The notes: generated by a model not told the origin, from the sequence alone. DNA of 64,000 nucleotides from Pacificoceanicola sp049803835 (GCF_049803835.1 NZ_JBNAGK010000016.1:62001-126000), one strand, 5' to 3'. Shown: positions 15,247-24,799, counted from the first letter of the stretch. Translations and numbers: made by a program.

Positions 15247-17708
15247 GGGGTAATGTCCCAGGGCTGAAGCGGATGGTCGTTCCAGGCGACCTGCGGAACG
15301 GAAGACAGCGGAGCGAAGGGCAGGGGGCTGCCGTTCTTTGTCGCGGAACCTGAGGCGTCGAGGGTCAGGCCGCAGGCGTCGAGCGACAGGGCGGTCCCGT
15401 CGAAGACGGGGATTGTCGTGGACAGTCGCCGGGCGAAGGCCTCCGCGCTTTCCTCCGGCAGGCGCAGCGTGACGCACCAGCCGGTCTGCGCGGCATGTGC
15501 CCGCCAGAGCGCCCCGCCGAAGAAGCCCTCCGCCTCGCAGACGAGCGGCGTCGAGCACCAGACGCCGACCTGATCGGCGAAGACATGCCAGTCGCCAGCC
15601 CGGGCAGGTGTGCCGAAGGCCTCCGGCGCGGCGAACAGCTGGGCGCAGGGCAGGGCAGTCCAGGGGCGGTCCACGTCGAAGACCATGAGCGCGGTCGGCC
15701 CGTCCTGTATGGCGGCGGGAGTGACATGGCTTCCGGCAAGCAGGGAGGGGCGGCGCTCGCCCCAGGCCCGCGCCTCGCCCGGGTGGTTGATCCAGAGCCG
15801 GGCGAGCGGATGACAGGCCAGCTGCACGTCGATTACCTGAGCCTGATGGCCCTTGCTGCCGGGGTAATGCGGGCGCACGGTCGAAAGCTGCGCGGCGGCG
15901 CTTTTCCAGAGCGTCAGGCGGCCCGCATGGTCGTGGCCCTGGGTATAGGAGGCGCGGAGGGTCTGGCCCTCGGGCGGGGCGGAGAGCTGTGCGAGCCGCT
16001 CGGGCGGGGCGTAGTCCGACAGGCAAAGCAGGCCGGTGGCGCGGTCGTAGCCGGTGGAAAACGGCAGGTCCAGAGCCAGCGCCATGACGCTGCCGAGTTC
16101 GGTATGCGGCCCGGCGAGCAACTCCTTTTCGTAGCACCGCCCCTGCGATCCGGCGGGCACGCGGCCGGTCGTGTGCAGGGCGGCCATGACGAAGATCGGA
16201 TCGAGCACGGATTTCGCGCGCGGCCGCAGGTCCGGGGCCATATCGTGCAGGGTCAGCAGGCCGAGCAGGTCGATGGGGTAATAGGCGGCGGAGTTCCACT
16301 CGCACAGCCCGTCACGGTCGATGGCGTCGAACCAGCGGTGCAGCCGCGCTGTGGCTCTTGCGGCTTGCTCGCGTCCCGTGAGGCCGGAGTTCGCAAAGGT
16401 CTCCTCCGGAAAGAGATCCCCGGCGACCCGCTGCGCGGTGTGGAAACACAGGACGTGATTCTCGGACCAGAACCACATGACATCGTCGCCCGGCTCGTCG
16501 AGCCAGTAGCGATAGCCGAGGAAAGCCTCGCGCATCCGTTCGGCAAGGGTTTCGGGCAGGGTATCGCGGTAATCGCGGAAGAGCCGGAGCAACGGCAGGA
16601 TCGAGAAGTCAGAGCAGTCCCAGCGCGCCTCGATCGTGTCGAGCGCGGCGGAGATGATCCGGTCTCGGCGCTCCGGATCGATGCCTTCGGCGGCGAGGCA
16701 CAGCGCCACGGAAGGGTCGAAGCCACCCGCATTGGCAATCCGTGCCCGGGCTTTGGCCCGGCGCCCGGACAGGGTGCCGCCGAGCGCTGTGCCCGGGTGC
16801 AGAACGGTGGTGCCGAGCTGGCGGCGCAGGCGCGCGCCGCTGACGGTGATTTCGACGGTGATGGAGAGGCAGCCTGGGGGCCTTTTCCCGGCGGGGCCGA
16901 GGTCGATGGCGGGCGTCTGCGGTCCGAGATGGGTGTCCGTGACGGGGGTATCCGCCGGGTCCAGTGTCAGCCCGCCGCGGCCGAACGGAAGTGGGCCATG
17001 GATGCGGACGGGCAGGGACGCGGCAGGCGGAACATCGGTGACGAGGCGGATTGTGTCGCCGGGTTCATGGAACAGGCGGTCCGTCCTGAGCGCGGCGAGG
17101 ACCTTGCCGGCGTCCCGCACCGCGTCAGTGTCGAAACCCTCGGGCAGGGCAGTTTCCACATCGCCACTCTCCAGAACCAACGCGAAGAAACAGGTGGTGT
17201 CGCGCTCGTGCAGGTCTTCGAGCCGGAGGGTGAGGGTCTGGGTCTCGCCGCTCAGGGTGACGGTGACGGCGCCCGATTGCGGGGTGTTGCGGGTGAACGG
17301 CTCGAACGGGGCCAGAGGCTCGCCATCGAGCCACAGCCGCACCCCGCCGCAGGTTGCCACGCGAAACCGCGCCTGCACCCCGGGAGCGCCCCGAATCAGG
17401 CAGCGGAAGGCGCGGGTGATCAGGGTGGGCCGGTGACAGAAACGGGAAAAGTCGATTTCCCCGTCCGGCCCCGCCAGCACGAGATCCGGGAATGGCCCGT
17501 CCGGACAGGGGATGCGCCGCGCGGGCAGCGACGCCTTCAACGCCTCCCGGCACGGCAGGTCCCCGGTGTTCACCCATCCGTTGACGAATCGGTAATCCAC
17601 CGTGTCGGGCATCGGGCGGGCCGTGCCGGGGAAGGGGGTTTCCTTCGTCTCGGCCATGGCCCAGCCGGGCACCGCCGCGCCAAGGGCAAGCCTTGTCCAG
17701 TCTGTCAT
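15243..17708 (-). CDS. Large carbohydrate-active-like protein, unassigned family
   Basis: An 821-residue protein. The N-terminal about 300 residues are beta-rich (segments such as FRVATCGGVRLWLDGEPL look like a sandwich with a carbohydrate-binding character), the middle (about 340-560) is helical with aromatic-rich segments (EPGDDVMWFWSENHVLCFHT, LCEWNSAAYYPIDLLGLLTL), and the C-terminus is beta-rich again. This order resembles (alpha/alpha)-toroid polysaccharide lyases or glycosidases with a flanking beta sandwich, but I cannot name the family. It overlaps the GH105-like gene by 4 bases, which supports a role in the same degradation route. The start at 17708 is preferred over 17798 because GGAGGAGAG lies upstream. 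Confidence 0.62.
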   Translation of the reverse strand: MTDWTRLALGAAVPGWAMAETKETPFPGTARPMPDTVDYRFVNGWVNTGDLPCREALKASLPARRIPCPDGPFPDLVLAGPDGEIDFSRFCHRPTLITRAFRCLIRGAPGVQARFRVATCGGVRLWLDGEPLAPFEPFTRNTPQSGAVTVTLSGETQTLTLRLEDLHERDTTCFFALVLESGDVETALPEGFDTDAVRDAGKVLAALRTDRLFHEPGDTIRLVTDVPPAASLPVRIHGPLPFGRGGLTLDPADTPVTDTHLGPQTPAIDLGPAGKRPPGCLSITVEITVSGARLRRQLGTTVLHPGTALGGTLSGRRAKARARIANAGGFDPSVALCLAAEGIDPERRDRIISAALDTIEARWDCSDFSILPLLRLFRDYRDTLPETLAERMREAFLGYRYWLDEPGDDVMWFWSENHVLCFHTAQRVAGDLFPEETFANSGLTGREQAARATARLHRWFDAIDRDGLCEWNSAAYYPIDLLGLLTLHDMAPDLRPRAKSVLDPIFVMAALHTTGRVPAGSQGRCYEKELLAGPHTELGSVMALALDLPFSTGYDRATGLLCLSDYAPPERLAQLSAPPEGQTLRASYTQGHDHAGRLTLWKSAAAQLSTVRPHYPGSKGHQAQVIDVQLACHPLARLWINHPGEARAWGERRPSLLAGSHVTPAAIQDGPTALMVFDVDRPWTALPCAQLFAAPEAFGTPARAGDWHVFADQVGVWCSTPLVCEAEGFFGGALWRAHAAQTGWCVTLRLPEESAEAFARRLSTTIPVFDGTALSLDACGLTLDASGSATKNGSPLPFAPLSSVPQVAWNDHPLQPWDITP

Positions 17709-17784
17709 CGGGCTGCTCTCCTCCGCCTCGGGCGCAGTATTGACGGCAAGTCGGACGGCTTGCAATGCTGTGCGGGATCGGGGG

Positions 17785-18729
17785 ATGAGGATGGCCAAGG
17801 CGCTGCGGGAACGGATTGCGGACCTGCTCGGTCCGGACTGGACAGAGGCGCGTCTGCGCGTGCTGGATCATCGCCCGCACGATTCCGCGTGCCTGCGCGA
17901 GGTGCTGTTCGAGACCGCGGACGGAGAGACTGCCCGGGCGCTGCATGCGCCGTCCAGAACCGGCGCGGCGGTGCTGTACTGCCATGCCCACGGCAACAGG
18001 TATGACATCGGAATCAGCGAGCTGACGGACGGCAGACCCGCCTTGCCGTCCCCCTATCTGGCGGAGCTCGTAGCGCGGGGGTGGGGCGTGCTCTGCCTTG
18101 AAATGCCCTGTTTCGGCAGCCGCTGCACGCCGGGCGAATCGGCGCGGGCAAAGGCGATGCTCTGGCAGGGCCGGACGCTCTTTGGCCGGATGCTGGGCGA
18201 GCAGCGGGCGGCGCGGGACTGGCTGGCCGCGCAGCCGGGCGTGGACCCGGACCGGATCGCCGTCATGGGCATCTCCATGGGCGGCACGCTGGCCTGGTGG
18301 CTGGCGGCGATGATGCCGGGATTCGCGGCGGCGGTCAGCCTGGCCTGCTTTGCCGATCTCGAAACCCTGGTGGACCTGGGCGCTCATGACGGGCACGGCA
18401 TCTACATGACGGTGCCGGGGTTGCTGCCGGTCGTGGACAGCGGCACGCTGAGCGGCCTCGCCGCACCGACACCGCTGTTGCATTGCGTCGGATTGCGCGA
18501 CTGGAGCACCCCCGAGCCCGCGTTCACGCAGGGCCGGACCGCGCTGGAGGCCGCCTACGGAAATGCTGGCGTGCCGGATCGCCTGCGCTTTGTCGTGGAG
18601 CCGGACGCCGGGCACGAGGAGACGCCTCTGATGCGGGAAACCTGCCTGTCCTTCCTAGAAGCGGCGCTCGCCGGACCATCGCGGGGGGTCACAAAACTGA
18701 CGCGACAGAACCCTATGCAAAGCAGTTGA
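17785..18729 (+). CDS. Alpha/beta hydrolase, acetyl-xylan-esterase/dienelactone-hydrolase-like
   Basis: A 314-residue hydrolase. It shows a CHAHGNRYDIG segment at the oxyanion region, GISMGGTLAWWLA as the nucleophile elbow (Ser at about 168), an acid in GLRDWSTPEPAF and a His in PDAGHEETP near the C-terminus. Similar enzymes hydrolyse acetyl or methyl esters on sugars. Two in-frame ATGs two codons apart (17785 and 17791) are possible. It is divergent from the 821-residue protein gene and lies just before the sugar ABC transporter operon, so it belongs to the same carbohydrate locus. Confidence 0.82.
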   Translation: MRMAKALRERIADLLGPDWTEARLRVLDHRPHDSACLREVLFETADGETARALHAPSRTGAAVLYCHAHGNRYDIGISELTDGRPALPSPYLAELVARGWGVLCLEMPCFGSRCTPGESARAKAMLWQGRTLFGRMLGEQRAARDWLAAQPGVDPDRIAVMGISMGGTLAWWLAAMMPGFAAAVSLACFADLETLVDLGAHDGHGIYMTVPGLLPVVDSGTLSGLAAPTPLLHCVGLRDWSTPEPAFTQGRTALEAAYGNAGVPDRLRFVVEPDAGHEETPLMRETCLSFLEAALAGPSRGVTKLTRQNPMQSS

Positions 18730-18757
18730 CGAATGCCGCGCCTGTCGCCATGGTCGG

Positions 18758-18773
18758 CACTGATATATTAGTG
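18758..18773. promoter_or_regulatory. Operator-like palindrome before the sugar ABC operon
   Basis: CACTGATATATTAGTG is a 16-bp palindrome with one mismatch, in the 111-base gap before the binding-protein gene. Its AT-rich centre (TATATT) could overlap a -10 box. The symmetry fits a GntR- or LacI-type repressor site; no such regulator is adjacent. Confidence 0.5.
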
Positions 18774-18782
18774 TGACACTTT

Positions 18783-18809
18783 CGGGGCGGCGGAGGAGAG
18801 TCCGCCCCG
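18783..18809 (+). other. Hairpin in the leader of the sugar ABC operon
   Basis: CGGGGCGG (18783-18790) and CCGCCCCG (18802-18809) form a perfect 8-bp stem with an 11-base loop, 31 bases before the start codon. There is no U-run, so it is more likely a leader stem that stabilises mRNA, or an end for the upstream transcript, than a strong terminator. Confidence 0.45.
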
Positions 18810-18840
18810 GGGTGAGGATAAAACCAAACGGGAGGAAAGC

Positions 18841-20115
18841 ATGACACGACTTCTGAAGAAAGGCGGACTGTCTCGGGCCGCTCTGATCATCGCGGCCTTC
18901 GGCGCGGCGACACCGGCGCTGGCGGTCGATCTGGATTTCATGATTTCGGACGTGGACGGCAAGGCGAACATCATTTCCGAGTTCGCCGCGCGCTACAAGG
19001 AATCGCATCCGGATGTGAACATCACGCTCAACACGGTGGGTTACAACGTGATCCGCGAGCAGCTGCCGGTGCAGCTCGAGGCCGGAACCGGCCCCGACCT
19101 GGCCTTCGTCACCGACCTCGGCGGGATGAATCCCTATTATGTCGACCTGACGCCCTACGTCGATGCGGCGGCCTGGGAGGCGGATTATGGCGCCGTGCTG
19201 CCGTGGTATCGCGCGGGCAAGGAAGGCGGCATCTACGGCTTCCACACCGAGATGACGGTGACCGGCCCGTACGTCAACCTGACCATGTTCGAAGAGGCGG
19301 GCGTCGACCTGCCTGAGCCGGGCGCGACCTGGGAGGACTGGGCCGAGGCGACCCGGCAGGTGCAGGAGGCCCTTGGCAGCTATGCCGGGATGGTCATGGA
19401 CCGCTCCGGCCACCGCTTCGCCGGTCCGGCGATGTCCTACGGCGCGAAGTACTTCAACGACGACGGCACGCTGGTCATCGACGAGGGCTACGAAAAATTC
19501 GCCCGGATGATGGTGGACTGGCACAAGTCCGGCCTGATGCCGCCCGACGTCTGGCCCGCCGTCTCCGGCGCGAAATACGCCAATGGCAACGAGATGTTCT
19601 TCGGCCAGGAAGTGCCGTTCTACATGTCCGGTTCGTGGAACACCGGCAACGTGCAGTCCAACGTCGGCGACAACTTCGACTGGACCGTGGTGCCTGTGCC
19701 CTGTGGTCCGGCGGGCTGTGGCGTGATGCCGGGCGGCGCGGGTCTCGTGGCGTTCAAGTCCGGCGACGCGGAGCGGGAAGCCGCCGCGGCGGGGTTCGTG
19801 GCCTGGATGGGTGAAACCGAGCAGGCCCGCGAGTGGTACACCCGCACCTATGCGATCCCCGCCAATGCGACGCTGCAGGCCGAAGGGCTTGACTATGCCG
19901 GCGCCGGGGCCAGCGAGAACGTGGCCGAGGGCCTGATGGCCTTCACGAAGATGGCCGCCGTGGCCGCCGAGGAAACCCCGCAGGCCTACCAGCTTCAGGG
20001 CAGCCCCATCGGCTTCAAGATCTACAACGCCACGGTCGAGTATCTCTCGGCAGCGTTGAACGACGATCTGACCGTCGACGAAGCGCTGGAAAAGATCCGT
20101 GAAGCGGTGAAGTAA
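18841..20115 (+). CDS. Sugar ABC transporter, substrate-binding protein (CUT1 type)
   Basis: A 424-residue periplasmic binding protein with a signal peptide ending near TPALAV (about residue 27). The family 1 extracellular solute-binding pattern is clear: ARYKESHPDVNITL, LEAGTGPDLAFVTD, and VPFYMSGSWNTGN in the hinge region. CUT1 binding proteins carry oligosaccharides or glycosides to a MalFG-like permease. The start has GGAGGAA just upstream. It heads an operon of two permeases, an ATPase and three oxidoreductases, next to carbohydrate hydrolases that suggest an oligosaccharide ligand. Confidence 0.92.
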   Translation: MTRLLKKGGLSRAALIIAAFGAATPALAVDLDFMISDVDGKANIISEFAARYKESHPDVNITLNTVGYNVIREQLPVQLEAGTGPDLAFVTDLGGMNPYYVDLTPYVDAAAWEADYGAVLPWYRAGKEGGIYGFHTEMTVTGPYVNLTMFEEAGVDLPEPGATWEDWAEATRQVQEALGSYAGMVMDRSGHRFAGPAMSYGAKYFNDDGTLVIDEGYEKFARMMVDWHKSGLMPPDVWPAVSGAKYANGNEMFFGQEVPFYMSGSWNTGNVQSNVGDNFDWTVVPVPCGPAGCGVMPGGAGLVAFKSGDAEREAAAAGFVAWMGETEQAREWYTRTYAIPANATLQAEGLDYAGAGASENVAEGLMAFTKMAAVAAEETPQAYQLQGSPIGFKIYNATVEYLSAALNDDLTVDEALEKIREAVK

Positions 20116-20127
20116 ACCGCCCGGATC

Positions 20128-20154
20128 GGCGCCGGGCCCGACTGGTCCGGCGCC
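20128..20154 (+). other. Intercistronic hairpin between binding-protein and permease genes
   Basis: GGCGCCGG (20128-20135) and CCGGCGCC (20147-20154) give a perfect 8-bp stem with an 11-base loop, directly after the binding-protein stop. There is no T-run. Such hairpins commonly protect the 3' end of the upstream message and so raise binding-protein levels above permease levels. Confidence 0.5.
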
Positions 20155-20192
20155 TCTGCCCTGCACATTCTTGACCCGAACGGAGTAACGCC

Positions 20193-21623
20193 ATGTCACT
20201 GGCTGGTAGCCTGATGCTTGGACTCATGCTGGCCTGGGGGCTGGGCGGCACGCTGTGGCTGCTCACGACCCGCCGCTACCGGCTGACACAGGTGGGGCGG
20301 TTTGCCATGGACCTGCTCGGGTTTCCGGTCGAACTGGCACAGAGCGTTTTCGGCCGGGGCGGGGTGCCCTATGCGCTGCTGCTGCCGAACATGCTGATCT
20401 TCGGCCTGTTCACCTTCGCGCCGATGATCCTGAACTTCTACGTCTCCTTCACCGGCGGCTCCTCGATCGTCCTGTTCGACCGGCCCTGGGTGGGCTTCGA
20501 GAAATACGCCGACATTTTCGCCTGCGAGGATTACCTCGTGCCGAAGACCTGCTCCAACGCGGGCTACAACTTCTTTACCGGACTTTACAACACGCTCTGG
20601 TTCGTGGTGATCCAGGTGCCGATCCTCTGCGGCGCGGCGCTGCTGACGGCGCTGGTGGTAAACCGGGACATCAAGGGGCGCGGGTTCTGGCGGGCGATGT
20701 TCTTCTATCCGGTGATGCTCTCGCCGGTGGTGATTGCCAACATCTGGAACTGGGTCCTGCACCGCAAGGGTGTGCTGAACGCGGGCATGGAAGAGATCAA
20801 CGGTGCCCTGAACGGGCTGGCCGGGATGGCGGGGTTCGACATGGTGGCCACGGTGATCCTCGCCATAGTGCTGATCGTGGTGACGGAGCGCGCCCTGCGA
20901 GCCTCGGACGAACCCTCGACCACATGGACCGCCGTCTTTGCCGTGATCTTCGCGCTGCTGACGCTCTGGTCCAACCCGCTGTCGATGCTGGGCCTCACCG
21001 GCAGCGGCTGGATTGGCGCCGGTCTCGGGGTCGCGCTGGTCTGGATCGTGGCCTCGGGCAAGGCCATCGCCCGCCCCGCGATCTTCGCCCTGGCCGCCCT
21101 GGCCGCCGTCATGCTCCTGACGATCCAGTTCTCCACCGTCTTCGACATGGGCCGCTACCGCCCGAACAACTGGCTGGTCACGCCCAACACCGGATGGCCC
21201 TTCTTCTGGCTGGTCTTCGTCTTCTGCTGGAGCCACATGGGTTTCTACATGCTGATCCTGCTGGCGGGGCTGCAGGCCATTCCGCGCGATCTCTACGAGG
21301 CCGCGAAGATGGACTCGACGCGGCCGCTCCGCGCCTTCACCCGCATCACCCTGCCACTGATCATGCCGACGCTCACCGTGGTGATCGTGCTGTCGCTGAT
21401 CCGCAGCTTCCAGATCTTCGACGAGGTCTACCTGCTGACCGGCGGCGGGCCGGGTCGCGAGACCTACATGATCGTGCAGAACATCTACGAGGTCGCCTTT
21501 GCCAGTTCCGGCTCGCAGCCCGATTACGGTCAGGCGGCGGCGGGCTCGGTGCTGATGGCCTTCATCATCGCTTTCTTCACCTTCTTCCAGCTCTGGCTGA
21601 CCCGCCGCCAATCGGAGCTTTGA
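20193..21623 (+). CDS. Sugar ABC transporter permease (MalF-like)
   Basis: A 476-residue membrane protein with several strongly hydrophobic segments. The EAA-loop motif near the C-terminus (LYEAAKMDSTRPLRAFTRITLP, about 365-386) binds the ATPase. It is longer than typical CUT1 permeases (about 300 residues) because of extra hydrophobic segments at the N-terminus and an insertion of about 120 residues in the middle (about 215-325). GGAG precedes the ATG by 7 bases. It partners the MalG-like permease one base downstream. Confidence 0.9.
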   Translation: MSLAGSLMLGLMLAWGLGGTLWLLTTRRYRLTQVGRFAMDLLGFPVELAQSVFGRGGVPYALLLPNMLIFGLFTFAPMILNFYVSFTGGSSIVLFDRPWVGFEKYADIFACEDYLVPKTCSNAGYNFFTGLYNTLWFVVIQVPILCGAALLTALVVNRDIKGRGFWRAMFFYPVMLSPVVIANIWNWVLHRKGVLNAGMEEINGALNGLAGMAGFDMVATVILAIVLIVVTERALRASDEPSTTWTAVFAVIFALLTLWSNPLSMLGLTGSGWIGAGLGVALVWIVASGKAIARPAIFALAALAAVMLLTIQFSTVFDMGRYRPNNWLVTPNTGWPFFWLVFVFCWSHMGFYMLILLAGLQAIPRDLYEAAKMDSTRPLRAFTRITLPLIMPTLTVVIVLSLIRSFQIFDEVYLLTGGGPGRETYMIVQNIYEVAFASSGSQPDYGQAAAGSVLMAFIIAFFTFFQLWLTRRQSEL

Positions 21624-21624
21624 C

Positions 21625-22707
21625 ATGAGCCGTCTTGCCACCTTCCTCACCCGCACCGCCGGCAGCCCCGACAAGGCCGATCGTTTCGGCATCACCGATT
21701 TCCTCGCCTATGCCTATCTCGCGCTTGGCGTGCTGATCGTTCTGGTGCCCGTTGCCTGGACTTTCTTCACCTCGATCAAGCCGGAACGGGCGGTGGACAA
21801 CTTCGACACCCGCATCCTGCCGTATGATCAGATCAGCGCGGAGATCCCCGGGGAGGGCGCAAAGGATCTTTGGGTCTACACGGACGAGGACGGCAAGGAG
21901 ACGCTGGTCTTCAAGGCCGGGCCGACGCGCAAGGAAACCGATGTCGCGAGACCGGACGCGCCGCAGGATGTCTTCACCGTGCCCCGGGACACCCTGACCC
22001 CGCATGAGGAGATCCGCGTTGCGGTGGAGAATTACCTCGACCCGGTGCTGAAACGGAACGGGCAGGAGAATTTCAACTTCTTCACCTACCTGTTCAACTC
22101 CGTCTTCGTCACGGTGGTGGCGACGCTGCTGACGCTGCTGATCAACGCAATGGCGGGCTTTGCCCTGTCGAAATACCGCTTCCGGGGGCGGCTGACCTTT
22201 ACCATCCTGATCGTGGCGACGCTGCTGATCCCCGCCTCCATCATCCTCGTCTCGCTGTTCTTCGTGGTCTGGTCCTTCGGCATCTTCGGCTCGCTCTGGG
22301 GCGTGATCATCCCCGCCGCCGCCACGCCCACCGGCGTGTTCCTGCTGCGTCAGTACATGCTGACCATCCCGGACGAGCTGCTCGAAGCGGCGCGGATGGA
22401 TGCGGCTTCCGAATGGCGCATCTTCTGGCGCATCATCATTCCGCTGTCACTGCCCGCGCTCAGCGTGCTCGCCATCCTCAGCGTGATCTGGCGCTGGAAC
22501 GATTTCCTCTGGCCGCTGATCGTGCTGATCTCCGACCCGAACGCCCACACGCTGCAACTGGGCCTCACCCAGTTCGCGGGCGAGTTCAACACCGACTTCC
22601 ACTACATCCTTGCCATGACCGTGGTGACCTTGCTGCCGATCACTTTGGTGTTCGTCTGGCTGCAACGTTTCATCACCACCGGCATCGCGACAACGGGGCT
22701 GAAATGA
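21625..22707 (+). CDS. Sugar ABC transporter permease (MalG-like)
   Basis: A 360-residue permease. The first membrane segment (about 20-45) is followed by a periplasmic stretch of about 85 residues and then a standard MalG-like core, with the EAA loop LLEAARMDAASEWRIFWRIIIP (about 252-273). It forms the transmembrane pair with the MalF-like protein. Its stop overlaps the ATPase start (ATGA), so the two are translationally coupled. Confidence 0.9.
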   Translation: MSRLATFLTRTAGSPDKADRFGITDFLAYAYLALGVLIVLVPVAWTFFTSIKPERAVDNFDTRILPYDQISAEIPGEGAKDLWVYTDEDGKETLVFKAGPTRKETDVARPDAPQDVFTVPRDTLTPHEEIRVAVENYLDPVLKRNGQENFNFFTYLFNSVFVTVVATLLTLLINAMAGFALSKYRFRGRLTFTILIVATLLIPASIILVSLFFVVWSFGIFGSLWGVIIPAAATPTGVFLLRQYMLTIPDELLEAARMDAASEWRIFWRIIIPLSLPALSVLAILSVIWRWNDFLWPLIVLISDPNAHTLQLGLTQFAGEFNTDFHYILAMTVVTLLPITLVFVWLQRFITTGIATTGLK

Positions 22708-23786
22708 CCGAGACTTCGAACGCGCTGGAACTGCGCCAGATCCGCAAATCCTTTGGCGCAGTGAACGTGATCCACGGCATCGACCTCGACATTCCCGAGG
22801 GCGAGTTCGTGGTCTTCGTCGGCCCGTCCGGCTGCGGCAAGTCCACGCTCCTGCGGCTCATTGCGGGCCTCGACGATCCGACGTCCGGGGACATCCTGCT
22901 GCAGGGCAAGCGGGTGAACTCGGTGCCGGCGTCCGAGCGCGGGCTGAGCATGGTATTCCAGAGCTACGCGCTTTACCCGCACATGTCCGTCCGGGCGAAC
23001 CTCAGTTTCGGGCTCGAGAACATCAACATGCCGAAGGCGCAGATTGCCAAGCGGGTGGATGATGCGGCGAAGCTCCTGCAGATCGACCAGCTTCTGGAGC
23101 GCCGCCCGGGGCAGCTGTCGGGCGGGCAGCGCCAGCGCGTCGCCATTGGCCGGGCCATCGTGCGCGAGCCGATCATCTTCCTGTTCGACGAGCCTCTCTC
23201 GAACCTCGACGCCGAATTGCGCCTGCAGATGCGGGTGGAGATTTCCAACCTGCACGCGCAACTGGGCAACACGATGATCTACGTCACCCACGACCAGGTG
23301 GAAGCCATGACGATGGCCGACCGTATCGTGGTCCTGCGCGGCGGGCGGATCGAGCAGGTCGGACGTCCGCTCGACCTCTACAATCACCCGGCGAACAAGT
23401 TCGTCGCCGGGTTCATCGGCGCGCCGCAGATGAACTTCCTGAACGGCAGGCTGGACGGCAAGGTGCTGAAACTCGACTGCGGCATGGTGCGCGACGTGCC
23501 GGTGGTGTCGCCGGGTGCAGGGGATGCGGTGACGCTCGGCATCCGGCCGGAGGCGATCGGGGTCTCGCTGGACGGGCATGGCGACGAGCAGATCACCGTG
23601 CAGAACTACGAACAGCTGGGTGCGGTGACCTATATCTATGGCGCCTTCGCCAATGGCGAGACCCTGACCGTGCAACAGCCCCGGCAGATCCCGCTGAAAC
23701 GCGGGCAAACGATCGGTGTGACCTTCCACACCGACAGTTTCCACATCTTCGGCCCCGACGAAGTGGCGATGGAGATGACGGCATGA
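22704..23786 (+). CDS. Sugar ABC transporter ATP-binding protein (MalK/UgpC-like)
   Basis: A 360-residue ATPase. Walker A is GPSGCGKST (about 38-46), the signature LSGGQRQRVAIGRAI (about 135-149), Walker B is IFLFDEPLSNLD, and the switch His is in YVTHDQVEAMT. The C-terminal about 120 residues form an OB-fold regulatory domain (LGIRPEAIGVS) as in MalK/UgpC. It powers the permease pair encoded upstream and overlaps both the permease and the next oxidoreductase gene by 4 bases. Confidence 0.93.
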   Translation: MTETSNALELRQIRKSFGAVNVIHGIDLDIPEGEFVVFVGPSGCGKSTLLRLIAGLDDPTSGDILLQGKRVNSVPASERGLSMVFQSYALYPHMSVRANLSFGLENINMPKAQIAKRVDDAAKLLQIDQLLERRPGQLSGGQRQRVAIGRAIVREPIIFLFDEPLSNLDAELRLQMRVEISNLHAQLGNTMIYVTHDQVEAMTMADRIVVLRGGRIEQVGRPLDLYNHPANKFVAGFIGAPQMNFLNGRLDGKVLKLDCGMVRDVPVVSPGAGDAVTLGIRPEAIGVSLDGHGDEQITVQNYEQLGAVTYIYGAFANGETLTVQQPRQIPLKRGQTIGVTFHTDSFHIFGPDEVAMEMTA

Positions 23787-24787
23787 AGTGCGCCCTGATC
23801 GGCCTCGGCATGGTCTCGAAGACCTATGGCGATGCGTTGGCGAACAGTGACATCGACCTTGCGTTGGTGCATGCGCGTTCGGCCAAGAGCCGCAAGGCGT
23901 TCCTTGAGACATGGCCGACCCTTGGTGCCGCCGAGGCGGAGAGTGTCGAGGCTGTCGCGGCCTCTGACGTGGATTTCGTCATTCTTACAACGCCGCCGAA
24001 CGCCCGTGCGGAGATCGTCGACACGCTCAGCGCGGCGGGCAAGCCGATCCTGATGGAAAAGCCGGTGGAGCGGACGGTCTCGCAGGCCACGGCCTTGGTC
24101 GAGATGTGCGAGGCGCGGGGTGTGCCGCTTGGCATCGTGCTGCAACACCGGGCGCGGCCCGTGGTCGCCGACCTGCGGCGCGTGATGACCGAGCTCGGCC
24201 GTCTCCGCGCCGCCGAGGTCAATGTTCCGTGGTGGCGGCCGCAGGCCTATTACAACGAACCGGGGCGCGGCACCTATGCCCGTGACGGCGGCGGGGTGAT
24301 GATCTCGCAGGCGATCCACACGCTCGACCTGATGTTGTCTCTAACCGGCCCGGTGTCGGCTGTGACTGCCATGGCCGCGACCACGCGGTTTCACGAGATG
24401 GAAGCGGAGGATTTCGTTTGCGCCGGCCTGCGGTTCCAGAATGGCGCGGTGGGGCAACTCTTTGCCACCACGGCCAGCTTCCCGGGACGGGGCGAGACCA
24501 TCACGCTGCACTTCGAACATGGCTCCGCGCATCTCGAAGCCGGGGAGTTGCGGCTGTCGTGGCAGGACGGGCGGTCCGAGACCCTCGGCGCGGCGGCCAC
24601 CTCCGGCGCGGGCGCGGACCCGATGGCCTTCACTTCCGACTGGCACCGTTTCGTCATCGAGGATTTCGCCACGAGCCTGCGCGACGCCCGCCCGCCGCTG
24701 ATCCCCGGGCGCGCGGCGCTGGACGTGCACCGGCTCATCGACACGCTGGAACGTTCGGCGCGGTCGGAGCAGACGATCAGACTGTAA
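23783..24787 (+). CDS. Gfo/Idh/MocA family oxidoreductase (first of three)
   Basis: A 334-residue NAD(P)-dependent oxidoreductase. The N-terminal Rossmann motif is ALIGLGMVSKTYGDAL, the family EKP motif is ILMEKPVERTVSQA (about 90-103), and a His-bearing GGGVMISQAIHTLDLML follows (about 170-186). Enzymes of this family oxidise or epimerise sugars, inositols and their derivatives. Its 4-base overlap with the transporter ATPase links it to metabolism of the imported sugar. Confidence 0.88.
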   Translation: MKCALIGLGMVSKTYGDALANSDIDLALVHARSAKSRKAFLETWPTLGAAEAESVEAVAASDVDFVILTTPPNARAEIVDTLSAAGKPILMEKPVERTVSQATALVEMCEARGVPLGIVLQHRARPVVADLRRVMTELGRLRAAEVNVPWWRPQAYYNEPGRGTYARDGGGVMISQAIHTLDLMLSLTGPVSAVTAMAATTRFHEMEAEDFVCAGLRFQNGAVGQLFATTASFPGRGETITLHFEHGSAHLEAGELRLSWQDGRSETLGAAATSGAGADPMAFTSDWHRFVIEDFATSLRDARPPLIPGRAALDVHRLIDTLERSARSEQTIRL

Positions 24788-24799
24788 GCACCACACAGC

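Noticed and set aside
15495..18005. 836-codon plus-strand frame overlapping two genes
   Set aside because: It crosses the divergent junction between the 821-residue protein and esterase genes and has a shadow-like composition.
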